Numbered from the stretch's first letter, positions 41,641 to 51,369 are shown. The stretch: DNA of 64,000 nucleotides from Fodinibius halophilus (GCF_011059105.1 NZ_JAALLS010000002.1:186001-250000), one strand, 5' to 3'. A program made the numbers and translations. Notes: generated from the letters alone by a model not told the origin.

Positions 41641-43137
41641 ATGATTACGCTACAAAACCTATACTCAGATTTATCCGAAAGTATTGAAAGTTTAAAGCAA
41701 AACCCGGAAGCGGTACGGTCCTCCCGAGAAATTGTGGAAGAAGCCCTGAACCGGGATGAGCCTATGTATGGCATCAATACGGGGTTCGGAGCACTGGCCA
41801 ATAAACGCGTTGGCGACCAAGAGCTAAAGCAGTTGCAGCGGAACCTGATTCTTTCGCATTCTGTAGGGGTTGGGGACCTTATCCCCAAAGATATTTCTAG
41901 GCTGATGTTGCAAATTAAGATCCATTCATTGGGTTTGGGCAATTCAGGAATATCAGAAGAAACCTTTCGTCGGCTTATCTATTTTGTAGAACATGATCTT
42001 ATTCCCGCTATGCCCGAAAAAGGGAGTGTGGGCGCATCCGGTGATTTAGCCCCGTTAGCTCATATGTCGCTGCCCTTGTTGGGATATGGAGTATTTTGGA
42101 ATGCTGATGGGACAGATACCATCCCCGCTGAAAAGGTATTAAATGAACACGATCTCGAACCCATCGATCTGCAGGCCAAGGACGGTTTGTCATTGATTAA
42201 CGGTACGCAGTTAATGAGTGGGTATGGGGCATATGTATTAGAGAAATCGATGAGCTTGATGAAGACGGCAGATCTTATAGCAGCGATGAGTCTTGAAGCT
42301 CTGCAGGGTAGTATTAAGCCGTTTGATGAGCGTATTCACAAGATTAGGCCTCACAAAGGTCAGCAAGAAGTGGCAAGAAACGTCCGTGAACTACTGGTAA
42401 AAAGTGAGATTCTGGAATCTCATCGTAATTGTGGGAAAGTGCAGGACCCATATTGCCTGCGCTGCGTGCCACAGGTACATGGAGCCAGTCGGGATGGATT
42501 ACGATATTGCAGCGAGCAAATTGAGACCGAGTTAAACTCCGTAACAGATAATCCTTTAGTGTTTGAAAATGGGGATATTATCAGCGGAGGTAACTTTCAC
42601 GGGCAACCGTTGGCATTGGCTCTTGATCACGCCAAAATCGCTTTAGCTGAGTTTGCAAGCATCTCGGAGCGCCGAACGTATCTATTATTAGAGGGGCACG
42701 ACGGACTTCCTGAACTGTTGATGGAAGAGACGGGTATTAACTCCGGCTTTATGATTCCGCAATATACGTCAGCATCGTTGGTATCAGAAAACAAGGTATT
42801 ATCCCATCCATCTTCTGTAGATTCTATCCCCACTAGCCTGGGACAAGAAGACCACGTGAGTATGGGGAGTATCAGCGCATTAAAGTTGTTAGATATTTAT
42901 CAAAATGCAGAACAGGTGCTGGCTATTGAGCTATTTACCGCTGCGCAGGCGTTGGATTTCAGAAAACCCTTGCGCCCGGGTCGTGGTGTTGAGATTGCCC
43001 ATGATTATGTGCGCAATGCAATACCTCATGCCCAAAAAGACCATTATTTTAAGGATGATATTAATGAAGCGGTATCCTTAATACAAAACCGAAGCATGGT
43101 TAAAGAGGTTGAAAAAATGTTAGTGGAGTTGATATAG
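41641..43137 (+). CDS. hutH: Histidine ammonia-lyase
   Basis: A 498-residue enzyme, normal length. It removes ammonia from L-histidine to give urocanate, using the MIO cofactor formed from Ala132-Ser133-Gly134 in the motif GSVGASGDLAPLAHM. Other signatures: YGINTGFGALAN near the N-terminus, QDPYCLRC-like VQDPYCLRCVPQVHGASRD, TDNPLVF and GNFHGQPLALALDHAK. First step of the hut pathway, with its own promoter candidate. Downstream on the same strand come hutI and hutG, with unrelated genes between. Confidence 0.98.
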   Translation: MITLQNLYSDLSESIESLKQNPEAVRSSREIVEEALNRDEPMYGINTGFGALANKRVGDQELKQLQRNLILSHSVGVGDLIPKDISRLMLQIKIHSLGLGNSGISEETFRRLIYFVEHDLIPAMPEKGSVGASGDLAPLAHMSLPLLGYGVFWNADGTDTIPAEKVLNEHDLEPIDLQAKDGLSLINGTQLMSGYGAYVLEKSMSLMKTADLIAAMSLEALQGSIKPFDERIHKIRPHKGQQEVARNVRELLVKSEILESHRNCGKVQDPYCLRCVPQVHGASRDGLRYCSEQIETELNSVTDNPLVFENGDIISGGNFHGQPLALALDHAKIALAEFASISERRTYLLLEGHDGLPELLMEETGINSGFMIPQYTSASLVSENKVLSHPSSVDSIPTSLGQEDHVSMGSISALKLLDIYQNAEQVLAIELFTAAQALDFRKPLRPGRGVEIAHDYVRNAIPHAQKDHYFKDDINEAVSLIQNRSMVKEVEKMLVELI

Positions 43138-43203
43138 CTAATTTGCAGATTATTAGTTTCGCAAATAGGATACAAAAAATTGGGGCTAAGAAAAATCTGC
43201 AGT

Positions 43204-43605
43204 TTAGTTCTTTTTGCTAATAATTATTACTCCGTTTTTGCCTTCTTCTCCATATCGTATTGTTGCACTTGATGAACCGAGGAAATCAATTTTAACCCAT
43301 TCGTTCTTATCTACAATATTTAGAATGCGGGAAAGACTTCTGCCCATTTGAACATCATCAAGAACAAAAAGTGGTTTTGTAGTTCCTTTGATAGTAGTGG
43401 AGATGGTATTATAAGCTTCGTTGCCACGTACAGTTATTCGAGGTAATCTGTTTATCCGAAGCTTAAGTTTATCGGCTGTGAAATAAGAATCGGTACTTGA
43501 TGGTTTTGTACTATTTCCTGTACCCGCACAACTTATTATAACGAATGAAAATATAATGATCAGTACTGTTGAAGTTAAGCGCATAACGTCTTTTTTGGTT
43601 ATCAA
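43204..43605 (-). CDS. Small lipoprotein with a TonB-plug-like domain
   Basis: A 133-residue lipoprotein (signal peptide, lipobox IISC). The C-terminal half (PLFVLDDVQMGRSLSRILNIVDKNEWVKIDFLGSSSATIRYGEEGKNGVIIISKK) closely resembles the plug domain of SusC-like TonB receptors (PLYVVDGV...I..I.VLKDASAAIYG..G.NGVIIITTK), but there is no barrel. Free plug-type lipoproteins are seen in Bacteroidota; the role is unknown. A perfect 8-bp-arm palindrome lies 34 bp upstream. Confidence 0.75.
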   Translation of the reverse strand: MITKKDVMRLTSTVLIIIFSFVIISCAGTGNSTKPSSTDSYFTADKLKLRINRLPRITVRGNEAYNTISTTIKGTTKPLFVLDDVQMGRSLSRILNIVDKNEWVKIDFLGSSSATIRYGEEGKNGVIIISKKN

Positions 43606-43638
43606 TTTTAAGTGTAAAAAGGTATATCTCTCTACTAA

Positions 43639-43656
43639 AATCTAATTTATTAGATT
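43639..43656. promoter_or_regulatory. Palindrome upstream of the plug-like lipoprotein gene
   Basis: AATCTAAT-TT-ATTAGATT, arms of 8 bp, 34 bp before the minus-strand start at 43605. Possibly an operator, but it is pure AT-rich sequence and could be chance. Nothing else was recognised in the 357-bp interval 43606-43962. Confidence 0.3.
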
Positions 43657-43962
43657 GTCAATAATTTACTTCAATAAGCTATTAGTTTTTAACTCTAATA
43701 GTTTAATAATGACTCAGTTCAATGAAATGGACTATTAAAATGACCTTATGGCTAATGAGAATGTATAGTTCTTATTACACAATAAAATGCTCGTTTGATA
43801 ATACAGAATTTCGGTAAATATTGAGTCATCAATGCATAGTTTTACTATGCTATTCACTTAATTTCATATCTTTTTTCATTAAAAAACCACAAATTTCTAC
43901 TTATATATACGAGAAGTTAATTTGATATGACAATTATAAAGGTTTAATCTGATAGTAGTTGT

Positions 43963-45174
43963 ATGCCTGTATTAAAAAACATTGGTTTCCTGGCAACATG
44001 TAAGGATAAGGGAGCGCAGAGTGATATCCATCCCATTACCCAAGCTGCAATCGCCTGGGAAGGGGATAGTATTAAATGGGTAGGAAAGGAAGCTGCTTTG
44101 CCCGATCAGTATATGAACGAAAAGATGCATGACGCCGGTGGCCGAATGGTTATCCCGGGACTGGTTGACTGCCATACGCATTTAGCTTTTGGGGGATGGC
44201 GCCCGGGTGAGTTTGAGATGCGTGTACGCGGAGAAAGCTACCTCGATATTGCAAAAGCCGGAGGCGGAATCTTGTCAACGGTAGAGGCAACTCGCAAGGC
44301 ATCAGAACAGGAGCTGTTTAAAAAAGCATCCGGTTTTCTTGATGAAATTGCCAAGCAGGGCGTTACAACGGTGGAATGCAAGAGCGGCTACGGATTGTCG
44401 CTGAAACATGAGTTGAAGACATTACAGGTGTACCAGCGGCTGGCAGAAGAGAGTCCACTACATATTGTTTCCACCTTTTTGGGGGCACATACTATTCCGC
44501 CTGAATATAAAGATGACCGTGAGAGTTATATAGAACTTATTATTGACGAGATGATTCCCACTGTGGCTGAGGAGAGGCTGGCAGACTTCTGCGATATTTT
44601 TACCGAAGAATCGGCATTTGATATTGAGGAGTCCCGTAAAATTCTATTGGCCGCAAAAGCAGCAGGACTTACTCCCAAGCTCCATGCAGATCAGCTCACT
44701 TCTTGCGGAGGAGCGGAACTTGCGGCCGAGGTAGAAGCAGCCAGTGCCGATCACCTGGAGCAGATTTCAGAACAGGGAATTGAGGATATGGCCGAAGCCG
44801 GCGTTGTAGGCGTGACCTTGCCACTGGCTACTCTTTACACCCAGGAAGAACCTTTAAACTGCCGAAAGCTGGTTGATGGCGGTGTGGATGTAGCGGTAGC
44901 CACCGATTTTAATCCCGGTTCAGCTCCCACTTACGACTTGCCACTGGCAATGATGTTAACCTGTAACCAGGGACGGTTAACGCCTGCCGAGGTTCTTAAG
45001 GGGGCTACCATCAATGCTGCTAAAGCGATTAAGCGGGATTATAGGGTTGGTTCTATTGAAGTAGGTAAGTCAGCAGATTTTGCTGTTATCGATGCTCCTA
45101 ACCCGAACTTCTGGATGTATCATTACAAAGGAGCAAATTGTGTGGAATCTTATGTGAAGGGGCAAAAGATTTAG
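43963..45174 (+). CDS. hutI: Imidazolonepropionase
   Basis: A 403-residue amidohydrolase that opens 4-imidazolone-5-propionate to N-formimino-L-glutamate, the third step of histidine degradation. Metal ligands His71 and His73 are seen in PGLVDCHTHLAFGG, then ECKSGYGLS, LHADQLTSCGGAELAAE, and the Asp of ATDFNPGSAP. Length typical for HutI. It has its own roughly 350-bp upstream region, and hutG follows after three unrelated genes. Confidence 0.98.
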   Translation: MPVLKNIGFLATCKDKGAQSDIHPITQAAIAWEGDSIKWVGKEAALPDQYMNEKMHDAGGRMVIPGLVDCHTHLAFGGWRPGEFEMRVRGESYLDIAKAGGGILSTVEATRKASEQELFKKASGFLDEIAKQGVTTVECKSGYGLSLKHELKTLQVYQRLAEESPLHIVSTFLGAHTIPPEYKDDRESYIELIIDEMIPTVAEERLADFCDIFTEESAFDIEESRKILLAAKAAGLTPKLHADQLTSCGGAELAAEVEAASADHLEQISEQGIEDMAEAGVVGVTLPLATLYTQEEPLNCRKLVDGGVDVAVATDFNPGSAPTYDLPLAMMLTCNQGRLTPAEVLKGATINAAKAIKRDYRVGSIEVGKSADFAVIDAPNPNFWMYHYKGANCVESYVKGQKI

Positions 45175-45240
45175 AAAGATATAAATTTAGTACATTTAAG
45201 GTACTGGAAGGAGATAAACGTTCTTTTCAAAAAATATCTT

Positions 45241-45840
45241 ATGACTAATGATTTTAAGGCCGAGAAGAGAGTAGCAACGATCTTGTTTTGTGATATACGA
45301 AACTTCACGAATCTTTTTGATGATGAAGATCCCTTAAAAGCAGTGCATTTTGCAAACACGGTATTGGCTGAGCTTGGAGAAGAGGTAGAGAAGCAGGGTG
45401 GAAAGGTAGATCGCTTTACAGGGGATGGTTTTTTGGCACATTTTGGGATTGCAAATGATACTGCAAACCATGTAGGAGATGCTTGTGAAGCTGCATTAAG
45501 GATGCGTGGTGCGCTTCAAAATATTAATGCTGCCCGATATTTAGATGTGCAGCAAGTGGTAACTGCTGGCATTGGCATACATACCGGCACTGTTGCAGTT
45601 GGTGAGATATCGACAAACCATATCAAACAGACTACTGTGTTGGGAGATGTGGTGAATACAACTGCCCGGATAGAACAATTGACTAAATATTTTTCGGTGG
45701 ATGTTTTGCTTTCTGAGCAGAGTTATAAGAGGGTGAAAAAAGAGTTCCAGTTTAAGAAGATGCCACCTAAAAAGATAAAAGGTAAAAGAAAGGAAGTTAC
45801 CACGTGGTGGTTGCTTCCCATGAATGATATGAACGATTAA
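45241..45840 (+). CDS. Class III adenylate/guanylate cyclase domain protein
   Basis: A 199-residue protein that is just one nucleotide-cyclase catalytic domain. Metal-binding Asp residues are present in ATILFCDIRNFT and RFTGDGFLAHFG; the transition-state Asn and Arg are in LGDVVNTTARIEQL. It would make cAMP or cGMP; substrate-specifying positions are not conclusive. It has no membrane helix or sensor domain, which is unusual for the family, so it may work with a partner. It lies 66 bp after hutI. Confidence 0.88.
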   Translation: MTNDFKAEKRVATILFCDIRNFTNLFDDEDPLKAVHFANTVLAELGEEVEKQGGKVDRFTGDGFLAHFGIANDTANHVGDACEAALRMRGALQNINAARYLDVQQVVTAGIGIHTGTVAVGEISTNHIKQTTVLGDVVNTTARIEQLTKYFSVDVLLSEQSYKRVKKEFQFKKMPPKKIKGKRKEVTTWWLLPMNDMND

Positions 45841-45867
45841 TTATATTTTTAAACTTAACCAGTTGTT

Positions 45868-46176
45868 ATGCAGATTACCGTTGAGGATGGCAGTCAAATT
45901 AGTGAGGAAGCCATAGAAGAGCTAAGTAAGCACGCTGACATGATTGAGTGCGAATGCCCGGCACGACTGATGGAGATTTTGGAAAAGGTGCGGGCATTCA
46001 CAAAATATTCGGAGCAGTGTATTGAAAAATATCCCGAAGATAAAGCAACCCATAAATGGCTGCGTTCTTCTTCAATGAATCTGGACCAGCTTATCTCAAC
46101 GACCCTTATACAGCTGGCTCGTTATGAAGGGTTTATTAATGAGGATAATGAAATTGTTGAGCGCCCCAGCTCCTGA
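45868..46176 (+). CDS. Hypothetical protein, 102 residues
   Basis: A small soluble acidic protein, mostly helical by composition, with two Cys near residue 29 (ECECPARLMEILEKVRAF). No family recognised. It follows the cyclase gene by 27 bp on the same strand, so the two may be cotranscribed and could act together (inference). Confidence 0.6.
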   Translation: MQITVEDGSQISEEAIEELSKHADMIECECPARLMEILEKVRAFTKYSEQCIEKYPEDKATHKWLRSSSMNLDQLISTTLIQLARYEGFINEDNEIVERPSS

Positions 46177-46179
46177 TTG

Positions 46180-47253
46180 TTATCCTGATATACAGTGAGG
46201 AGCTTTTTCCTTTGCCTTGTATTGTTTTTGAAAATTCTTCAACAGCTCAGGGATTCTCCCTAATTTTTCTCCATTTTCTTTAGCCTGTTGTTCAATCTGC
46301 TGTGTGTTTTTAATAATATCGCAGGCTTCTTCAAAGTTGTCGATCTCCAGGTATGCTTCAAATAACCACCGGTAAGAGTGATAGTCCCGATCTTTTAACG
46401 GTCTATCTGTCTTTTTCTGCCAATTAACGGAAGCGTCATAAGCCTTTATATTAGATTGTATCACTTTATCCCACATCTTCAGCTGCTTAAAAATATGGCT
46501 GGGCATATGAATAGCATGAGAGGACGAGTAGGCTACCTCTGAGTAATCATTGGCCGGACGAATTCCCATCTCGGCAAAAGTGCTGTTATCATAAATATGA
46601 ATAAGGTAGTGCATGCCGCCGGGATGCTTCGGATTGCGTTTGTATAGCTGCTCAAGATTGGCCGCAATAGGAACAAGTTTATCCGGAGCGGGATTGCTGT
46701 AATTGTAGTCTGGGGTAGTCATTGAAGCCAGGGCAGAAAAAGCCAGTGTTTCATCACTGGGGTACTTTTCATAAAGGGATTGCATCGCTTGGGCATATTC
46801 GGTACGCCGGTCATCCATATCTTTGCGGTCGTTATAGAGAATACGAACGGCATCTAAGTACCCTTTTTCGCGCTCCGTCCAGCTTATGCTACCACTTTCT
46901 ATTTGACGACCTAATCGTTTCAAAACTTGTGAACCGGCAGACTGATTGTGTTGTTCCCATATTGGGTGGTCATACGTCATCAGTTCACCCCAGTAGGCCA
47001 TTGCAAAGGTGGGATCTAATGTTTGAGCTTTTTTAAAATGGTCACGGGCCTCCGGGTACCAAAAGCTGTGGAGTGCAAGGACTCCTGTCAAAAATTCTTG
47101 TTGTGCTTCGCCGTCTGCCGAAGTGGGGAAATGGATGGAGCCTAATTTAAGCTGGCTGTTAGTCGTTCTGTTTTGAGCAAAAATTGTTGATGAACTTATA
47201 AGCAATAATATGCAGGCAGCAAATGATAACAGGAATGATTTTAAATCTAACAT
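46180..47253 (-). CDS. Exported TPR-like protein
   Basis: About 357 residues from the ATG at 47253, chosen because it yields a signal peptide (MLDLKSFLLSFAACILLLIS ending AQN); a longer frame upstream adds an unlikely leader. The mature region is helical with repeat-like segments (EFLTGVLALHSFWYPEARDHFKKAQTLDPTFAMAYWGELM is a TPR pair) and a HxxHMPSH-type segment (YSSSHAIHMPSHIF). Proteins of this type are annotated as tetratricopeptide hypothetical proteins; function unknown. Confidence 0.78.
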   Translation of the reverse strand: MLDLKSFLLSFAACILLLISSSTIFAQNRTTNSQLKLGSIHFPTSADGEAQQEFLTGVLALHSFWYPEARDHFKKAQTLDPTFAMAYWGELMTYDHPIWEQHNQSAGSQVLKRLGRQIESGSISWTEREKGYLDAVRILYNDRKDMDDRRTEYAQAMQSLYEKYPSDETLAFSALASMTTPDYNYSNPAPDKLVPIAANLEQLYKRNPKHPGGMHYLIHIYDNSTFAEMGIRPANDYSEVAYSSSHAIHMPSHIFKQLKMWDKVIQSNIKAYDASVNWQKKTDRPLKDRDYHSYRWLFEAYLEIDNFEEACDIIKNTQQIEQQAKENGEKLGRIPELLKNFQKQYKAKEKAPHCISG

Positions 47254-47503
47254 AATGGCCAGTGGGTGAAGATTTTGATTCAACAACTCAAGCACTAACA
47301 TACAATACTCTGAGATCTGTAGAAAGGCCGACAACTTTTTTTACCTAAAAACTGAATTATCATAATCTTACCTGATATTAGTATTGTTTGCGACTCACCT
47401 AGCCTTTTAATCGTTAGGCTTAAGGGCTTGCTCCAGCTTTGTAATAATGTTATGCTTAGGGCTATTATCACAAGCAATTTAAAAACGATAAAACAATTCC
47501 GCT

Positions 47504-48439
47504 GTGTCTGATTTTAATCCACCCTCTGTAGCTATTCTTGAAACCGCTAATGATGATCCCCGGTTAGGTCACTGGTTCCGGGATAATCAAGATAATGTTG
47601 AGTCGGCAGATGTAGTGTTGCTGGGGTTTCCCTCCGATGAAGGAGTTGCTCGTAATGGAGGGCGTACGGGTGCTTCGGAGGCCCCTAGTGCTATTCGTGA
47701 ACAGCTTTATAAAATGACGCCCAGTACAGAATATTATCAACCGTTTGTTGAACTGCTTGATAAAACAGCAGATGTCGGGGATGTAGAAGTGACCGGGAGT
47801 CTGGAAGAAGATCAGCAGCGCTTAGGGAATGCCGTGGCCGGTTTCTTGGAGCAAGGTGTGGTACCGATCATTTTAGGTGGGGGGCATGAAACAGCGTTTG
47901 GCCATTTTTTAGGTTATGCCAAGGCCGATAAAAATACGGCTATTTTTAACCTGGATGCCCATACTGATGTGCGTCCATTGAAAGAGGGGAAGGCCCACTC
48001 CGGATCGCCTTTTCGACAGGCGTTAGAACATGAAAGCGGATGCGGTGAAACCTATCTTGTATCGGGAATACAACCTCACTCGGTAGCGCAATCACACCTT
48101 GATTTTATTAGAGAACATGGCGGGAACTATATATTTCGTGACGAGACAAATATTACGGCAATATCCGGACAGTTCCACCAGCATGAAAGTGAGCGGTTAA
48201 TGGTTACTTTTGATATGGATGCGGTGGATCAGTCGCAGGCTCCCGGGGTAAGTGCGCCTTGTACCAATGGGTTGCCGGCCGATTTATGGCTGACATCGGC
48301 ATATTTGGCCGGCCGAAACGAGCAGGTTTCTTCTTTTGATCTGTCTGAAGTAAATCCTGAATACGATCGTGATGGCCAAACAGCTAAACTTGCGGCCTTA
48401 ACGATTTGGCATTTTCTACTTGGTTTGAGCCAGCGGTAA
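47504..48439 (+). CDS. hutG: Formimidoylglutamase
   Basis: A 311-residue ureohydrolase (arginase fold) that hydrolyses N-formimino-L-glutamate to glutamate and formamide, the last step of the hut pathway. Mn ligands: GGGHETAFGH, FNLDAHTDVR and TFDMDAVDQSQAPG. The GTG start is supported by the N-terminal SDFNPPSVAILE and by the absence of a nearby ATG. It is separated from hutI by the cyclase and two hypothetical genes. Confidence 0.95.
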   Translation: MSDFNPPSVAILETANDDPRLGHWFRDNQDNVESADVVLLGFPSDEGVARNGGRTGASEAPSAIREQLYKMTPSTEYYQPFVELLDKTADVGDVEVTGSLEEDQQRLGNAVAGFLEQGVVPIILGGGHETAFGHFLGYAKADKNTAIFNLDAHTDVRPLKEGKAHSGSPFRQALEHESGCGETYLVSGIQPHSVAQSHLDFIREHGGNYIFRDETNITAISGQFHQHESERLMVTFDMDAVDQSQAPGVSAPCTNGLPADLWLTSAYLAGRNEQVSSFDLSEVNPEYDRDGQTAKLAALTIWHFLLGLSQR

Positions 48440-48590
48440 TAGAACGCGGATCTTACGGGTAGGGCTGGTTTTCACAGGACTGTATTTGTGCAAGTTCGTT
48501 GGATCCGGGAACCAGTGTTCTATTATGGCTTATCACTTTATCGCGCAACCATCTCATTTGTGCGGTAATAGTAATAGCTTTTTTACAACA

Positions 48591-48623
48591 AAACCCCCAG
48601 CGTCTTCAAAAACGCCGGGGGTT
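48591..48623. terminator. Bidirectional terminator
   Basis: AAACCCCC-GCGT paired with ACGC-GGGGGTTT, 9-nt loop, with A- and T-runs on each side; between hutG and the convergent mrp gene. Confidence 0.85.
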
Positions 48624-48668
48624 TAATTGGTATTAAATTTCACTGCAAGCTATGTGGCAGTCCAATAT

Positions 48669-49823
48669 TTAGGGCTTAATCTTAATATCGATTTTCTCCG
48701 TAGGATCTTGCTCCTTATTTCGGATAGCCAGCTGCTGAATCACATTGTTTGAAAGTTCAACAAACTTCTTGGCAGAGACAGAATCCAAGTCCTCATCCAA
48801 GACAATAGGTTTGCCTTCATCCCCGCTTTCACGCACTTTTTGTTCTAATGGGATTTCTCCAAGGAAGTTGGTACCAATGCGTTCGGCCAAATTCCGAGCC
48901 CCGTGCTTTCCGAAAATATGATATTTCTTGTCCGGCATATCTTCAGGGATAAAGTAAGCCATGTTTTCAACGATGCCGAGTACGGGTACATTTACTTTCT
49001 TAAACATAGCAACGCCTTTCCGGGCATCATCCAAAGCAACATCTTGAGGGGTAGAGACAATCACAGAGCCGGTGAGCGGCACTGTTTGTACCAGGGTTAA
49101 CTGAATATCGCCGGTTCCGGGTGGAAGGTCGAGAACCAGATAGTCGAGCTCGCCCCATTCCACTTCATTCATAAACTGTTTAACAGCACTGGTGACCATC
49201 GGTCCACGCCAGATCATCGCCTGGTCGGGATCGACCAGCAGGCCCATAGAAAGGAATCGAACCCCGTATTTTTTCATCGGGATAAGCTTTTTGCTTGTCG
49301 TAATATTGGGGCGCTCGTGAGTATTCATCATTGTTGGGATACTTGGTCCGTAAATATCGGTATCCAAGAGGCCCACTTTTGCTCCTGTACGAGCAAGGCC
49401 ACAAGCCAGGTTAACGGCAACAGTAGATTTTCCAACACCGCCTTTTCCGGAAGCAACGGCAATAACATTTTTAACCCCGGAAAGAGCATCTGCTTCCTCA
49501 TCTTCCTGCTCTTTCTTTTGGCGATGTCCTTGTCCCGGGAATTCTCCCTTATCTTCATTGTCGCGAAACTTGGAGATATTAACGGCAGTATTGATATCCA
49601 GCACTGCATCCTCATCGACAAATTTGCGAATAGCCTGCTCGCATTTTTCTTTGAGCTTGGCTTCCAGCTTGGTGTCTTTTTCGGGGAGGTCGATGGTGAA
49701 GGTGATAAAGGTGTCTTGTACGACAAGGTCCTCGATCATATCTAAGGTCACGAGATCCTTTTCCATCTGTGGGTGCATCACATGGGTGAGCGCCGTACGC
49801 ACTTGTTGCTTGTTAATGGCCAT
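48669..49823 (-). CDS. mrp: Mrp/NBP35-family iron-sulfur carrier ATPase
   Basis: A 384-residue protein with an N-terminal MIP18/DUF59 domain (about 1-85), a charged linker and a P-loop NTPase with deviant Walker A GKGGVGKSTVAVNLA, GLLDTDIYGPS and LDLPPGTGDIQL. It carries or inserts Fe-S clusters into target proteins. The C-terminal CxxC that binds the bridging cluster in many Mrp proteins is not seen: the usual region reads VENMAYFIPEDMPDKKYHIFG. This variant occurs in Bacteroidota (from memory). Solitary gene. Confidence 0.92.
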   Translation of the reverse strand: MAINKQQVRTALTHVMHPQMEKDLVTLDMIEDLVVQDTFITFTIDLPEKDTKLEAKLKEKCEQAIRKFVDEDAVLDINTAVNISKFRDNEDKGEFPGQGHRQKKEQEDEEADALSGVKNVIAVASGKGGVGKSTVAVNLACGLARTGAKVGLLDTDIYGPSIPTMMNTHERPNITTSKKLIPMKKYGVRFLSMGLLVDPDQAMIWRGPMVTSAVKQFMNEVEWGELDYLVLDLPPGTGDIQLTLVQTVPLTGSVIVSTPQDVALDDARKGVAMFKKVNVPVLGIVENMAYFIPEDMPDKKYHIFGKHGARNLAERIGTNFLGEIPLEQKVRESGDEGKPIVLDEDLDSVSAKKFVELSNNVIQQLAIRNKEQDPTEKIDIKIKP

Positions 49824-50213
49824 CAGCTATAAAATCTTGGTTGTATCTTTGTTAAGTGAAGTCTTCAAAGATAAGCATTTAATACCAGATGCTAAACGTA
49901 TTTTGTGGATAAAGAAATTAGCCAAAAAAGGAGAGTCAGAGCTTTGATCGCACCTTTTTTGAAGATATATTTATAGTAATAATTATCACAAGAGAATATT
50001 TTATGATCCCTTTCGATGTTAGTGACATTAAGAATGAAAAGACATTCTCTATTCTATTGTTAAATCTGTATTTTGGCCCACTCGATTACAGGATATAGGT
50101 CCGCGTTCCTTGGCAGAGGGTCCATAAACCAATTCTCTGCGTATATTCTGTATTTAAAACGCTGAAGCGTAACAAAGCTGGTAAAAGAAACTAAACGAAA
50201 AAACATATAACTG
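49824..50213. other. 390-bp intergenic region upstream of gcvT
   Basis: AT-rich, with no credible gene; it must hold the promoters of the divergent mrp and gcvT genes. An inverted repeat AGAATG/CATTCT is at 50031-50048. I looked for a glycine riboswitch and found no GGAGAGA-type conserved core. Confidence 0.4.
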
Positions 50214-51308
50214 ATGTTAACACGAACTCCTTTTTACGACCTTCACGAACAAGCCGGAGCAAAACTTATCGACTTTGGCGGATTTGAAATGCCCGTGCAG
50301 TACGATAGTATCCGAAAAGAACATAACGCAGTACGCGAAGAGGTGGGTATCTTTGATGTCTCTCACATGGGAGAATTTTTTGTATCCGGTGAAGAAGCAG
50401 ATAAGCTTATACAGTATGTTACTGTTAATGATGTGTCAAAACTGGAGCCGGGGAAGGCACAATATACCGCTATGTGCTACGAAGACGGTGGTATTGTCGA
50501 TGATCTGATTGTGTATATGCTGGAGGAAAACAGTTATATGCTTGTTGTTAACGCCTCTAATATTGAGAAAGATTTTAACTGGATTAAAGAGCATAATACG
50601 TTTGATGCTGAACTGGTTAATAAATCCGATGATTATTGTTTATTGGCTGTTCAGGGACCCAATTCAGTAAAGACGCTGCAAAAACTGACCGATAATGACC
50701 TGGAAGAGATTGGATTTTATCGTTTTGAGATTGGAAATCTCGCCGGCTATGATGATGTGATCTTGTCAGGAACCGGGTATACGGGGGAAAAAGGGTTTGA
50801 GCTGTATTTTGATAAAAATGAAGTTGACCCCGCTGAAATATGGAATGCTATTTTAGAAGCCGGGGAAGAGTTCGGTATTGAGCCCTGTGGGCTCGGCGCG
50901 CGCGATACGCTACGACTGGAGAAGGGATACGCACTTTATGGCAATGATATCACCAAAGATACCCATCCGCTCGAAGCTCGCATGGGATGGTTAACGAAGC
51001 TAGATAAGGGTGATTTCATAGGGCGCGATGCCTTGCTTGAAGCCAAGGAGAATAGTTTAGAGCGAAAGCTGGTAGGGCTTACCATCGACGATAAGCGTTC
51101 CATTCCACGTAAGGGATATACCATTTTAGATCATAATGATAATGAAATTGGTTTTGTAACAAGCGGATCGCGGTCTATCACTCTTGGAAAAAATATTGGT
51201 ATGGGCTATGTAACCACTGAACATGCAGAAGAGGGCAATACGGTGATGGTTGAAATCAGAAACAAAAAGGCCGAAGCTACAGTAGTAAAACCACCCTTTG
51301 TTAAATAG
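50214..51308 (+). CDS. gcvT: Glycine cleavage system T protein (aminomethyltransferase)
   Basis: A 364-residue GcvT, normal length. It transfers the methylene unit from the H protein's aminomethyl-lipoate to tetrahydrofolate, releasing ammonia. Signatures: GAKLIDFGGFEMPVQY, VGIFDVSHMGE, ...GTGYTGEKGFELYF, and GLGARDTLRLEKGYALYGNDI, where the Arg/Asp pair contacts folate. The gcvH and gcvP genes are not in the window. It starts a plus-strand run (gcvT, comB, ftsK, lolA). Confidence 0.97.
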   Translation: MLTRTPFYDLHEQAGAKLIDFGGFEMPVQYDSIRKEHNAVREEVGIFDVSHMGEFFVSGEEADKLIQYVTVNDVSKLEPGKAQYTAMCYEDGGIVDDLIVYMLEENSYMLVVNASNIEKDFNWIKEHNTFDAELVNKSDDYCLLAVQGPNSVKTLQKLTDNDLEEIGFYRFEIGNLAGYDDVILSGTGYTGEKGFELYFDKNEVDPAEIWNAILEAGEEFGIEPCGLGARDTLRLEKGYALYGNDITKDTHPLEARMGWLTKLDKGDFIGRDALLEAKENSLERKLVGLTIDDKRSIPRKGYTILDHNDNEIGFVTSGSRSITLGKNIGMGYVTTEHAEEGNTVMVEIRNKKAEATVVKPPFVK

Positions 51309-51369
51309 CAGTGATTCCAAATTTACGATTCATTAATTTTTTTGAAGAAATACTTGGCACCATTTATTT

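Noticed and set aside
48669-49823. Mrp as a broken gene because the CxxC is missing
   Set aside because: All ATPase motifs and the DUF59 domain are intact; the variant seems lineage-typical.
49824-50213. Glycine riboswitch upstream of gcvT
   Set aside because: None of the conserved core motifs of the glycine aptamer could be found.
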